Below, piece after piece: positions 1 through 8,439 of a stretch of 64,000 nucleotides of DNA. The stretch spans positions 3,915 to 67,914 of the forward strand of contig DAISJM010000016.1 of NCBI GenBank assembly GCA_036821485.1, in the 5' to 3' direction. Source of the stretch: DAISJM01 sp036821485 (GTDB lineage: Bacteria; Verrucomicrobiota; Kiritimatiellia; CAIQIC01; JAGNIJ01). Every line of letters begins with the position of its first letter. Position 1 is the first letter of the stretch. A program made the position numbers and the translations under genes. The notes under the pieces were generated by a model. The model saw only the letters and a program-made list of their open reading frames with translations, had not been told where the DNA came from and made no database searches.

Positions 1-15
1 GGAGCGAGCACGGGT

Positions 16-2205
16 ATGATCCGCAACAAAGCTACGATCGGTATTCTGCTGGCCTTGGCCCTTTGTCACCCGCAATTTGCGGCCGCACAGAAGAAGGACG
101 ATTCCCCCGCCTCGCTGGCCGACATGGTTCAGTCGGGTGGTGTGGATGTGCAGGCCGATGAGCTCGAATACGAGTCGGACCGCCGGGTGATGACCGGACG
201 CGGCCACGTGGTCATCAAGCATGGAGTCGACACCCTGACGGCGGACTTCGTGACCGTGGACACGGTGACGCAGGACGCGACCGCGCGGGGCAACGTGGTG
301 ATCCAGCGTGAAGGTACCGTGTGGCGTGGCGAAGAGGCCAAGTACAACTTCAAGACGCGCACGGGCAACTTCGGCGGGTTCGATGCGGACATGCCGCCTT
401 TCCATATCAAGGCCAAGGAATCCCAACGCACGGCCAACGGGTCCTTTGTCCTCAGGAACGCGAAGATCACGACGTGCGATGGCGACCGCCCGGAATTTTA
501 TATGAAGGCGCGCGAGGTACGCATCACGAAGAACAATCGTTTCCGCGCGAAGGGCGTGGTGTTCTACCTCGGGCCGGTCCCGATCTTGTACATGCCGTAC
601 GTGCTCAAGGGTCTCGGCGAGGAGAGAACGGACATCGATCTTGTGCCGGGCTACAGCAGTCGCTTGGGCGCCTACCTGCTGACGGCCTACAACTACCGCA
701 TCAACGGCGGCATGACCGCGGCGACGCGGCTCGACTATTACGGCAGTCGGGGGCCGGCGGTGGGGCAGGATTTCAACTGGGGTGATCCGAGGTTGACGTA
801 TCGGGGCGGATTCAAGGCCTATTACGTCAACGATGGTTCGCCGATGAAGGGCAGGACGGACGACGAGGTGGACGAGTTCGGCGACCTCGTTACGTCGGAT
901 CGCTATCGCCTCAAGCTTTTCGATACGCGCAGCCTGAGCGATCGCGATTACATGATGACGGATTTGAATTACCTCAGTGATCCCGTCGTTGTGGAGGATT
1001 TCTTCGACAACGAATATCGGAACAATGTGCAGCCGGAAAACCGCGTCTCCCTTGGGCATCGCGGCGACCAGTACACGGCGGGGTTGCAGATCAATAAGCG
1101 GCTCAACGATTTTTACGACAACGTGGATCGCCTGCCGGAAGCGACGTTGGATGTGCCCCGCATGAAACTGGGCGAGACGCCGCTTTATTACGAGAGTGGA
1201 AACAGCGCTTCCTTCCTCAGCCGCCTCTACCCGGACGGTTCGGACAACGAGGACTACGACGCATTCCGCTTGGATTCCTCGCACATGCTTTACTACCCGA
1301 CCAAGCAGTTTGGGTTCCTGTCGCTGATTCCGCGTGGTGGACTTCGCGGCACATTCTACTCCTATACCTATGAGGACGCCACGGTCACCAACGTCATCTC
1401 CGAAGTGGATACCAATGGCATTACGCACGTCACCAACAGGGTGGAGACGGTCCGTAACGATTTGGGGAGCGACTTGCGCGTATTGGGCGAACTGGGCTTT
1501 GAGACCTCGTTCAAGTCCTTCAAGGTGTTGACGGAGGAGTGGATTGGCCGCGACGATCAGGGCTTGCGCCACATTGTGGAGCCCTACGCCCTGTACACCT
1601 TCGTTCCCGAGCCCAATATTACGCCGGAGAATCTGCCGCAGTTCGACGAGGTTGATACGCTGGACAAACGGAACGATGTCCGATTTGGCGTACGCAACAA
1701 GTTGCAGACGAAGCGGCGCACTCGGGTACATGACTTGGTGGACGCGGATGTGTGGACGACTTACCGCCTGGATCCGGACGAGGATCAGCATGACTTCACG
1801 GACATATACTTCGACACCGAATTGAGGTTGGTGGACTGGTTCATGGTCGATTTCGACGGTAGCTACGATGAATACGAGAATAACATCAGCACCTTCAACA
1901 CCCAGTTGGGGCTGATCTTCCCGGATGAGAGCCGGCTGTCGGTCGAGTACCGCTACGCGGACAGCACGCGGGACCAGATCGCGGCTGAGTTGAGACTGTT
2001 CCCGAACCTGCGCTGGTCGTTGGATACCTATGGCCGCTACGCCATCGACCGCAGCGAGTTCGAAGAGAAATCGTGCTTTGTCACGCACAAGACCAGTTGT
2101 GTCGGGTGGGGCCTCGGTTTCAAGCAGATCGATTCGGATGTGCAGGTGTGGCTGCAGTTCTGGCTGTTGGCCTTCCCGAAATCGAGCGTCAACATCGGTC
2201 GCTGA
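16..2205 (+). CDS. lptD: LptD/OstA-family LPS-assembly outer-membrane protein
   Basis: A 729-residue protein, close to the usual LptD length. A hydrophobic signal peptide ends near residue 24 (FAAA|Q). Residues about 45-150 form an OstA/LptA-like beta domain with the typical 'QADELEYESDRRVMTGRGHV' pattern, and the rest is a long stretch rich in aromatic and acidic residues, as in the LptD barrel. The family inserts LPS into the outer leaflet together with LptE. Two cysteines near the C-terminus (residues about 687 and 695) and one near residue 155 could form disulfides, as known for LptD; the pairing here is inference. The chain ends in Arg rather than the usual Phe. GGAG at position 1 precedes the ATG by 11 bases. 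The gene is followed by sugar genes 18 bp downstream. Confidence 0.85.
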   Translation: MIRNKATIGILLALALCHPQFAAAQKKDDSPASLADMVQSGGVDVQADELEYESDRRVMTGRGHVVIKHGVDTLTADFVTVDTVTQDATARGNVVIQREGTVWRGEEAKYNFKTRTGNFGGFDADMPPFHIKAKESQRTANGSFVLRNAKITTCDGDRPEFYMKAREVRITKNNRFRAKGVVFYLGPVPILYMPYVLKGLGEERTDIDLVPGYSSRLGAYLLTAYNYRINGGMTAATRLDYYGSRGPAVGQDFNWGDPRLTYRGGFKAYYVNDGSPMKGRTDDEVDEFGDLVTSDRYRLKLFDTRSLSDRDYMMTDLNYLSDPVVVEDFFDNEYRNNVQPENRVSLGHRGDQYTAGLQINKRLNDFYDNVDRLPEATLDVPRMKLGETPLYYESGNSASFLSRLYPDGSDNEDYDAFRLDSSHMLYYPTKQFGFLSLIPRGGLRGTFYSYTYEDATVTNVISEVDTNGITHVTNRVETVRNDLGSDLRVLGELGFETSFKSFKVLTEEWIGRDDQGLRHIVEPYALYTFVPEPNITPENLPQFDEVDTLDKRNDVRFGVRNKLQTKRRTRVHDLVDADVWTTYRLDPDEDQHDFTDIYFDTELRLVDWFMVDFDGSYDEYENNISTFNTQLGLIFPDESRLSVEYRYADSTRDQIAAELRLFPNLRWSLDTYGRYAIDRSEFEEKSCFVTHKTSCVGWGLGFKQIDSDVQVWLQFWLLAFPKSSVNIGR

Positions 2206-2223
2206 TAGCTTCGCGTAGTACCT

Positions 2224-3159
2224 ATGAAAGCAGAATACCTCATAACGGGCGGCGGCGGTTTCATTGGGTCGAACATTGTCCGTACGCTCGTTGCTGCGGA
2301 GAAGAAGGTCCGTGTGCTGGACAACTTCTCCACGGGCCGGCCTGAGAATCTTCTCGGGATACGGAAGGCAATCGATCTGGTGGAAGGGGACATCCGGGAC
2401 ACGGATACGGTGCGGCGCGCTGCCCGTGGCGTTCGGTTTGTGATTCATACCGCCGCGTTGCCCTCGGTTGTGCGGTCGGTGAAGGATCCCTTGGCCACCA
2501 ACAGCGTGAACGTGTGCGGCACGTTGAAGGTGTTGCAGGCCGCGCGCGCGGCGCACGTTGAGCGCGTGGTGTTTTCCTCATCGTCCTCGATCTACGGCAA
2601 CACGAAGACTCTGCCTAAGCGCGAGGATATGATGCCGTGCCCGATGTCGCCCTATGCGCTGTCGAAACTGACCGGCGAACACTACGCGCGGCTGTTCTTC
2701 GAACTTTACGGGCTCAAGACTTTCTCCTTGCGCTATTTCAACGTTTTCGGGCCGCGGCAGGATCCCAAGTCGCAATACGCGGCCGCGATTCCACGCTTCA
2801 TCGACGCGCTTCGCCGGGGCCGGCGGCCGGTGATCTACGGGGATGGGAAGCAAACGCGCGATTTCACTTTTGTCGAAGATGTGGTTGCAGCGAATCTCGC
2901 GTGCTGTAGTGCCCCGGCAAAAGCGGCGGGCATGGCATTCAACGTGGGCGGCGGCGGCCGGATATCAATTAATGATCTTGTGGCGCACCTCGCGCGTGTC
3001 CTGGGTCGTCCCTTCAAACCTGCTTACGAGCCGTCGCGTCCGGGCGACGTGCGCGACTCGCAGGCAGCGATCGAGCGTGCCCGCAAGTTCCTGCGCTGGC
3101 GTCCGCGCTTTGGGTTGGATGAGGGGCTGCGCAAGACCGTGCAATGGTTCGACCGCTGA
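2224..3159 (+). CDS. NAD-dependent nucleotide-sugar epimerase (extended SDR)
   Basis: A 311-residue extended short-chain dehydrogenase. The Rossmann motif TGGGGFIGSN is at residues about 7-16. The catalytic Ser/Tyr/Lys set appears as SSSSSIYG and YALSK. The sequence resembles UDP-GlcNAc/UDP-Glc 4-epimerases of the WbpP/Gne type, including the conserved RYFNVFGPRQ segment that binds the sugar nucleotide. It likely makes UDP-galactose or UDP-GalNAc for surface glycans; the exact substrate is inference. It lies between lptD and a phosphatase gene that starts 3 bp after its stop, so these are probably cotranscribed. Confidence 0.85.
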   Translation: MKAEYLITGGGGFIGSNIVRTLVAAEKKVRVLDNFSTGRPENLLGIRKAIDLVEGDIRDTDTVRRAARGVRFVIHTAALPSVVRSVKDPLATNSVNVCGTLKVLQAARAAHVERVVFSSSSSIYGNTKTLPKREDMMPCPMSPYALSKLTGEHYARLFFELYGLKTFSLRYFNVFGPRQDPKSQYAAAIPRFIDALRRGRRPVIYGDGKQTRDFTFVEDVVAANLACCSAPAKAAGMAFNVGGGGRISINDLVAHLARVLGRPFKPAYEPSRPGDVRDSQAAIERARKFLRWRPRFGLDEGLRKTVQWFDR

Positions 3160-3162
3160 GCC

Positions 3163-3966
3163 ATGGACGCATCCGTTCACTCCGACGATCTCCTGAATGT
3201 CGCCATCGAAGCGGCCACGACAGCGGGGAATCACGCTCTTCTCAATATCCATCGCCGCCAGGAAGTTGCGGAGCGATTCGCCCACGATGTGAAACTCAAC
3301 CTCGACCGCGAATGCCAGCAGAAGGCGGAAGAGGTCATTCGTTCACACTTTCCCCATCATCATCTCCTCGGCGAGGAGGGTGGGAGTTTCGACGAGGTGG
3401 CGGACATTCTCTGGATCATCGATCCGATTGACGGCACGGTTAATTTCCAGCATGGCCTTCCGCTGTGGTGCTGTTCCATTGCCGTGAGGGCCGGGGGGCA
3501 CATGGCGGCGGGGGCGGTGTATCTGCCCGTGATGAAGGAAACGTATGCGGCGCAGCGGGGTGGGGTGGCGACGTGCAATGGGGAGCCGATTCATGTTTCC
3601 GACACGCCGCGGATCGATGAGGCGCTGGTGCTCACAGGATTGTCCAAGAACATCAACACGAATCTGTACTGCATGGATGTCCTGAAAGCCGTCTCGCTCA
3701 AGGCGCAGAAGACGCGGATCATGGGCGCTGCAGCAGTGGATATTTGCCACGTGGCGTGCGGTCGCGCCGACGGCTATTTCGAGTCGGGCATCTACCTCTG
3801 GGATATCGCAGCAGCGGGGCTGATTGCCGAGTGCGCGGGTGCGCGTACGGAAATTCTTGAGAAGATCAGCGATGTGCGGTTCCGCTATCTCTGTACCAAC
3901 GGGCGAATCCACGATGATCTGAAACACGTGGTGGCCGCGGGTATGGCAGGCCATCCCGTTCGCTGA
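3163..3966 (+). CDS. Inositol monophosphatase-family sugar phosphatase
   Basis: A 267-residue protein with the complete metal-site motifs of the IMPase/FBPase superfamily: GEEGG near residue 69, DPIDGTVNF near residues 87-95, and WDIAAAG near residue 210. These residues bind Mg2+ and hydrolyse phosphate monoesters. Family members act on myo-inositol phosphate, fructose-1,6-bisphosphate, histidinol phosphate or PAP, so the substrate cannot be fixed from sequence. The position directly after a sugar epimerase (3 bp gap) suggests a sugar or polyol phosphate. Confidence 0.85.
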   Translation: MDASVHSDDLLNVAIEAATTAGNHALLNIHRRQEVAERFAHDVKLNLDRECQQKAEEVIRSHFPHHHLLGEEGGSFDEVADILWIIDPIDGTVNFQHGLPLWCCSIAVRAGGHMAAGAVYLPVMKETYAAQRGGVATCNGEPIHVSDTPRIDEALVLTGLSKNINTNLYCMDVLKAVSLKAQKTRIMGAAAVDICHVACGRADGYFESGIYLWDIAAAGLIAECAGARTEILEKISDVRFRYLCTNGRIHDDLKHVVAAGMAGHPVR

Positions 3967-3997
3967 ACGGCATTCTACTCTTGGTTGTCTCACCTGC

Positions 3998-5341
3998 ATG
4001 AAGTGGCCGTTTGCGCTATCCGCACGAAAGATTTCGCACGCTTATCACTCCTCGCCGGAGTCGTTTGCGGCGCTCTGTGCGGGCATCGTGGCGCTGGGTG
4101 TCTACGTCCGCACTATGGCGCCCACGGTGACACTGGAGTTGTCTGGCTCGCTGGTGACTGCGGCGGACCATATGGGTGTGGCCAACAGCCCGGGCTATCC
4201 GTTATGGACGCTTGCGGCATGGTTCTTCCAGTGGGCGCTGGGAGGTGTGCGGTACCTGGGCCATCCCAATCCCGCATGGGGAGTGGCGGCACTTTCTGCC
4301 TGTGCCATGGCTGGGGCGAGTGCGGTGGTGGCCTGGCTCACGGCCCTCGCATGCAGATTGCGCCTTGTGGAGCGCAGCGGCGGAAACCTTTGCACGGGGG
4401 ATGTGTGTTGGGTGGCGGGGACAACATCGGGACTCCTCTTTGCATTTGCGCGTGCAGTTTGGTCACAGTCCGTCATTGCCGAGACGCATGCCCTCAACGC
4501 CTTCGTCATCGGCCTGTTATTCGTGTTCATATTCAGATGGTACATGCACGGGAGTACGAGGGATCTTCTTTTGGCAGCTTTCACGGCCGGACTCTCGGTG
4601 ACAACGAGCTACACAAGCTTGTTCCTGCTGCCGGCCATCCTTGTATTGGTTGGGTCGCGTGATTTGAGGATTCCGGCCGGGCTGCTTGTGCTGGCCATTC
4701 TTCTCAAGTGGGCGGCGCGCTACCTCGTTCATGTTCCCTTCATCCCCGGTTGGTTGCCCGTGGCAATCGTGTTGATCATGATGCTGGCGGCGGTGGTTGT
4801 GCGGCAAGTGCCACGCGCGGGAGCGGTCCTTGTCTGTTTTGCACTCGGGCTGGCGTTCGTGTTGTACATGCCGATAGCATCGTCGCAGAACCCGCCGATC
4901 AACTGGGGCAATGCGCAGACGATGGAGGGGTTCCTGCATATGTTGAGACGGGGACAATACGAGCGGGTTTATCCGCTGAACGTGTTTGCGCATCCGGCCG
5001 AATATGGCGTGATGCTGTGCACCTATCTGGTGGGCCTTGCCCGGCAGTTCACATGGCCGGTGGCAGCTTTTGGTGTGCTGTCGCTTGGCGCTTTCTCTTC
5101 AGGAGATCGCCGCGTCCGGGAGTGGATCGGCTTCGTGATCATCGCGTGGGCGATGATGGGGCCGGGGTTGCTTGTGGTGCTTCGGCCCGCGGCGGATGTG
5201 CAGACGCAGTTTCTGGTGCGGGTGCATTTCATCCCTTCCTATCTCTGCTATGCCTTGCTTATCGGGCAGGGGATGGGTGTGCTGTTGGATCGGCTGACGC
5301 GACCGATGGAATCGCGGTCTACATCCGTGACGCCAGCGTGA
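3998..5341 (+). CDS. DUF2723-family polytopic membrane protein (probable glycosyltransferase)
   Basis: A 447-residue protein with about ten hydrophobic segments. Residues about 25-75 contain the DUF2723 signature: an 'APTVTLELSGSLVTAA' loop followed by a 'GVANSPGYPLW' turn, equivalent to the DSGE...HPPGYPL segment of the family. The usual acidic DxGE is replaced by LSGS, which may matter for catalysis. DUF2723 proteins are related to GT-C lipid-dependent glycosyltransferases; the substrate is unknown. The 3' end overlaps the convergent pseudopilin gene by 23 bp. Confidence 0.7.
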   Translation: MKWPFALSARKISHAYHSSPESFAALCAGIVALGVYVRTMAPTVTLELSGSLVTAADHMGVANSPGYPLWTLAAWFFQWALGGVRYLGHPNPAWGVAALSACAMAGASAVVAWLTALACRLRLVERSGGNLCTGDVCWVAGTTSGLLFAFARAVWSQSVIAETHALNAFVIGLLFVFIFRWYMHGSTRDLLLAAFTAGLSVTTSYTSLFLLPAILVLVGSRDLRIPAGLLVLAILLKWAARYLVHVPFIPGWLPVAIVLIMMLAAVVVRQVPRAGAVLVCFALGLAFVLYMPIASSQNPPINWGNAQTMEGFLHMLRRGQYERVYPLNVFAHPAEYGVMLCTYLVGLARQFTWPVAAFGVLSLGAFSSGDRRVREWIGFVIIAWAMMGPGLLVVLRPAADVQTQFLVRVHFIPSYLCYALLIGQGMGVLLDRLTRPMESRSTSVTPA

Positions 5342-5675
5342 CGCGAAGAGATGGCCGTTGCCTTGGAGATATCATCCACATCTGCCACGGGTTCAGCGAG
5401 TCTTCCGTGTCGACGGTCGTCGTGATGTCCCAATCGGGGTTGGTGACAGGCTCTTCAGTTGCCGTGCCCATCCACGTTCGTGTGGTGATCTGTCGGATGA
5501 TCGGAACGGCATCGCGCAGCCACGCTGCATTTTGTTCCGCACGGAGCGAAGTGATCAGGGAGACCGACGACACACCGACGAGCAGCCCCGCAACGATGAG
5601 GGCGACGAGCACCTCGATGAAGGTGAATCCTTCGTTCTGCCTAGAGACTGGCGCTGGAGATGTCCGCGGCTTCAC
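5319..5675 (-). CDS. Type IV pilin-like pseudopilin (GspH/GspI type), short
   Basis: GTG start chosen at 5675 because GGAGG lies six bases upstream and it gives a 16-residue leader ending EG before the mature FTFIEVLVAL helix, the standard prepilin peptidase site (Gly-Phe, Glu at +5). The product is 118 residues with a single N-terminal hydrophobic helix and a short globular tail. Minor pseudopilins cap the type II secretion pseudopilus; the assignment to GspI versus GspH is uncertain because the globular part is so short. It overlaps the end of gspG by 35 bp on the same strand. No other secretion genes are adjacent. Confidence 0.75.
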   Translation of the reverse strand: MKPRTSPAPVSRQNEGFTFIEVLVALIVAGLLVGVSSVSLITSLRAEQNAAWLRDAVPIIRQITTRTWMGTATEEPVTNPDWDITTTVDTEDSLNPWQMWMISPRQRPSLRVTLASRM

Positions 5676-6099
5676 CCTCGCCCTCCGGTTCCCCGTCGCT
5701 GCCGTAGCTGATGATCTCAAATGCCTCACCGCTGCGGCCGGGGACAACATAGATATACTCATTGCCCCACGGATCTTTTGGCACGCGCCGGGATTCCAGG
5801 TAGCCTTCCTGGGGATAGCGCTGGGGGATCGGCTCCGTGGTGGGCTTGGCCACGAGGGCTTCGAGGCCCTGTTCCTGTGACGGCTGCAGGCCCTGTTCGC
5901 TGCGGTAGAGTTGGATGGCGGTCTGGAGCTGACGGATCTGCATCTTGGCCGTGGATATTCGCGCCTCGCCGGGCTTCCGGAGCACGTTTACGGCAACGAT
6001 GCTGGCGAGGAGGGTGATGATCATCACCACGACCAGGATTTCGATGAGGGTGAATCCTGCCTGCGACGGCCGGCGGTCCTGCAAGGTTTTCCGTTTCAT
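5641..6099 (-). CDS. gspG: Type II secretion major pseudopilin GspG
   Basis: A 152-residue protein. The leader ends QAG before FTLIEILVVVMII, a canonical prepilin cleavage site followed by the hydrophobic helix. The C-terminal half carries the GspG-specific calcium-loop signature: KDPWGNEYIYVVPG, then IISYGSDGEPEGEGEAADI. This protein polymerises into the periplasmic pseudopilus. The start overlaps the stop of the DNA polymerase gene by 4 bp (ATGA), so translation is probably coupled to that unrelated upstream gene. It is followed by a second pseudopilin gene. Confidence 0.9.
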   Translation of the reverse strand: MKRKTLQDRRPSQAGFTLIEILVVVMIITLLASIVAVNVLRKPGEARISTAKMQIRQLQTAIQLYRSEQGLQPSQEQGLEALVAKPTTEPIPQRYPQEGYLESRRVPKDPWGNEYIYVVPGRSGEAFEIISYGSDGEPEGEGEAADISSASL

Positions 6100-8405
6100 G
6101 CGTCCTCGGATTGATCGGGTTCCATGCCCAGGTCAAACTCGGCCTGGGTATCGTCTGCGGCCATAGCATCAAACTTTCCGCACAGGGCGTCAAGCTTCGC
6201 CAGGTAGTAGGGCACATTCTCGTCCCGCTGGTCGGGGTTCCAATCGGCCACGAGTTTCGCGGAGGAATGGACCGCGACGCTCTTCACTGTGCCGGTGACA
6301 TAGTAGGACACCTGGTCGCCCGCCCGGTAATCGCGGCCTGAGCGAAGGGCAAGTTCATAGGCGGCGTTTCGGCCGCGGGATTTCGTTCCGACCTTGGACG
6401 AATAGGTTGAAGGCGCGTCCTGAAGCGTCTCAGTCTTCGCGAGTTTCCGGATCGGCCAGCGACGGTTCTCGATGGCATCCCGGTAGCGTGCGACAAGTTT
6501 GGGGATTTCGGCGTCGCGCGACTCGAGTGTGAGGCGCAGCCATTCCTCAAGAAAATCGCGCTGGAAGGGCTCGAGGCCGCGCGATTTCAGCGCGGCGCCC
6601 TTGATGATGATCTCGCCCCGCTCGTCGAGCAGCGCGTAGTTCTTCATCTTGTAGCTGAACATGGCGGGATACTCGCCGTCGAACTCGATGTCTATGCCCT
6701 GCGGAAGCGAGGCTTGGAAGTCTTTGCGAAAGGCGTCCAGTTTGGGCCCGGTGCAATCTTTGGGCGGCAGGAAGTAGACGCCATCGGTGTCGATTTCGAT
6801 CGGCTTGCCATCATGTTTGCGGATCCAGTCGATCATCTGTTGCAGGATCGCACGGCCTTCCGCGGTTACGCGTTCCGCCATGTCGTAATCGCTGAAGCGG
6901 GCCTGGCTGAACCCGAGGTAGCCGTAGAAGGAGTTGATCAGGATTTTTAACGTGCTCTGCAAGGCGTCAAGATGGTGGAGTTCATCGGGGCCGGCTTTCT
7001 TCATGCGCGCGCGTGAGTCGAGGCGCAAAGTTCGGAGGTAGTCCAGCAGGCAGAGGAAGACGCTGAGTTCATCCGTGCGCGGCGCGAGCGAGTGCCGGAG
7101 GATGATTGAGGGATAGAGGGATCGCACGTCGCAGTGGTGCACATCGTGGACGACGCCGGTGTGGAAGATGTCGGTATAGCCGCCGGCAAACTCGCGTGGC
7201 TGGTCGGGCCGCGGGATGGAGTGTCCAACGTGCAGGTACTCGCGAAGGATCAACGCGTCGATTCGCGCGCCGCTGCCGCGCACGCAGATGTTCTGATAGG
7301 TGAATGGCAGTATCTGGCTTTGGACGAAGTAGCTGGGCGAAAGCACATTGCTGATCGACCGGGTTTCCCGGATGTCGTCGAGGGCATACTTCATGACTTT
7401 GGCCGGGTCCTTGTCGAACGTGTGGGCGATCTCGTCGCCATCCAGGTAGGTGCGGTCGGATTCGGCGACGCCGAAATGGAGGGCGACATCCTTGAGGCCG
7501 AGGGCATCGAGCGAGCGATGGCTGACGTCGTAAGCCTGGGCCAGGAAGAATGTATCCGCCACGTGGCGGCCGTGAATATCGATCTTTGGATAGGAGATGG
7601 TTCTCTCCGCCATGTTGAAGCGGCCGGGGCGGACCGATGGTTTGCTGCCGTCGCGTCCCAACGCGAGCTTGATGTCGTGAAGCTCCGCGCGCGCGATGAG
7701 GTAGGGGAAGTCGAACTTGAAGATGTTGTGGCCTTCGATCACGTCGGGGTCCCGTTCGCGGACAAGGGCGACAAATCGCTCGAGCAGCGCGCGCTCATCC
7801 AGGTCCGACCCGGAGAGCACGTCACTCCAGCCCGTCTGGTCCGCGAGGGCGATGGCAATGATACGGTCGCCTTCGCGCGCGGCGTTCGAGAACTCGTAAG
7901 GACCCGCGGTGTAGGTCTCGATGTCGACCTGCAGGCGGCGGACCTGGGAGAAGGTCATGCCCTTGAACAGCGTACGGCCCGTGAACATGAGGTGTTGCTG
8001 TACCGGATCGTTCAGGAGGAAGAAGGGCGCTGAAGGGTCCGACGGGTTGAATCGCGTCTTCTGTTTCAGCCAGGCGATGAGTTTCTGGAACTCCTTCCAG
8101 GACGAAAGCGTGACCAGCGTGTGGAGCGGATTGTTGCCCGCGAGGGGGTGGACCTCGCAGGGGCCTGCGTAACCGGTCAGGAGTCCTTCTGACTCCACCC
8201 AGAGGAAGGGGGTGAACGGTTCTGTCTCTTGGACCGTTTCATCGCCGCGACGAACAAAAAGCACCATCTCGTCGTGGCCTTTGCGTCCGGGTCGATGTTC
8301 GACATCGACGAGGCCGGTGTCGGCGTTCCATCCGAAGATGAGTTCGTCCGCTGGATGATCTGCGCTCACACCGCAACTATACGCGTGAAATGCGTTGAGA
8401 GCCAA
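6096..8405 (-). CDS. Family B DNA polymerase with 3'-5' exonuclease
   Basis: 769 residues. The exonuclease motifs are intact: DIE at 161-163, GHNIFKFDFPYL at 225-236, and YALDDIRET at 340-348. Polymerase motif A is DVRSLYPSI at 426-434, motif B contains NSFYG at 491-495, and motif C is DTDG at 539-542, where most bacterial Pol II enzymes have DTDS. DTDG is the form I know from Thermococcales PolB. The palm-to-finger segment between motifs A and B is short. All catalytic aspartates are present, so it should be active, probably in repair or translesion synthesis. The gene ends in a 4 bp overlap with gspG. Confidence 0.88.
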   Translation of the reverse strand: MALNAFHAYSCGVSADHPADELIFGWNADTGLVDVEHRPGRKGHDEMVLFVRRGDETVQETEPFTPFLWVESEGLLTGYAGPCEVHPLAGNNPLHTLVTLSSWKEFQKLIAWLKQKTRFNPSDPSAPFFLLNDPVQQHLMFTGRTLFKGMTFSQVRRLQVDIETYTAGPYEFSNAAREGDRIIAIALADQTGWSDVLSGSDLDERALLERFVALVRERDPDVIEGHNIFKFDFPYLIARAELHDIKLALGRDGSKPSVRPGRFNMAERTISYPKIDIHGRHVADTFFLAQAYDVSHRSLDALGLKDVALHFGVAESDRTYLDGDEIAHTFDKDPAKVMKYALDDIRETRSISNVLSPSYFVQSQILPFTYQNICVRGSGARIDALILREYLHVGHSIPRPDQPREFAGGYTDIFHTGVVHDVHHCDVRSLYPSIILRHSLAPRTDELSVFLCLLDYLRTLRLDSRARMKKAGPDELHHLDALQSTLKILINSFYGYLGFSQARFSDYDMAERVTAEGRAILQQMIDWIRKHDGKPIEIDTDGVYFLPPKDCTGPKLDAFRKDFQASLPQGIDIEFDGEYPAMFSYKMKNYALLDERGEIIIKGAALKSRGLEPFQRDFLEEWLRLTLESRDAEIPKLVARYRDAIENRRWPIRKLAKTETLQDAPSTYSSKVGTKSRGRNAAYELALRSGRDYRAGDQVSYYVTGTVKSVAVHSSAKLVADWNPDQRDENVPYYLAKLDALCGKFDAMAADDTQAEFDLGMEPDQSEDA

Positions 8406-8439
8406 GGCTCGTGAATGCCTGGTGTTACCCCCGGAATGG

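Noticed and set aside
7134..8033. 299-codon plus-strand reading frame
   Set aside because: Antisense to the family B polymerase, whose motifs are intact; no recognisable domain. High GC leaves antisense frames open.
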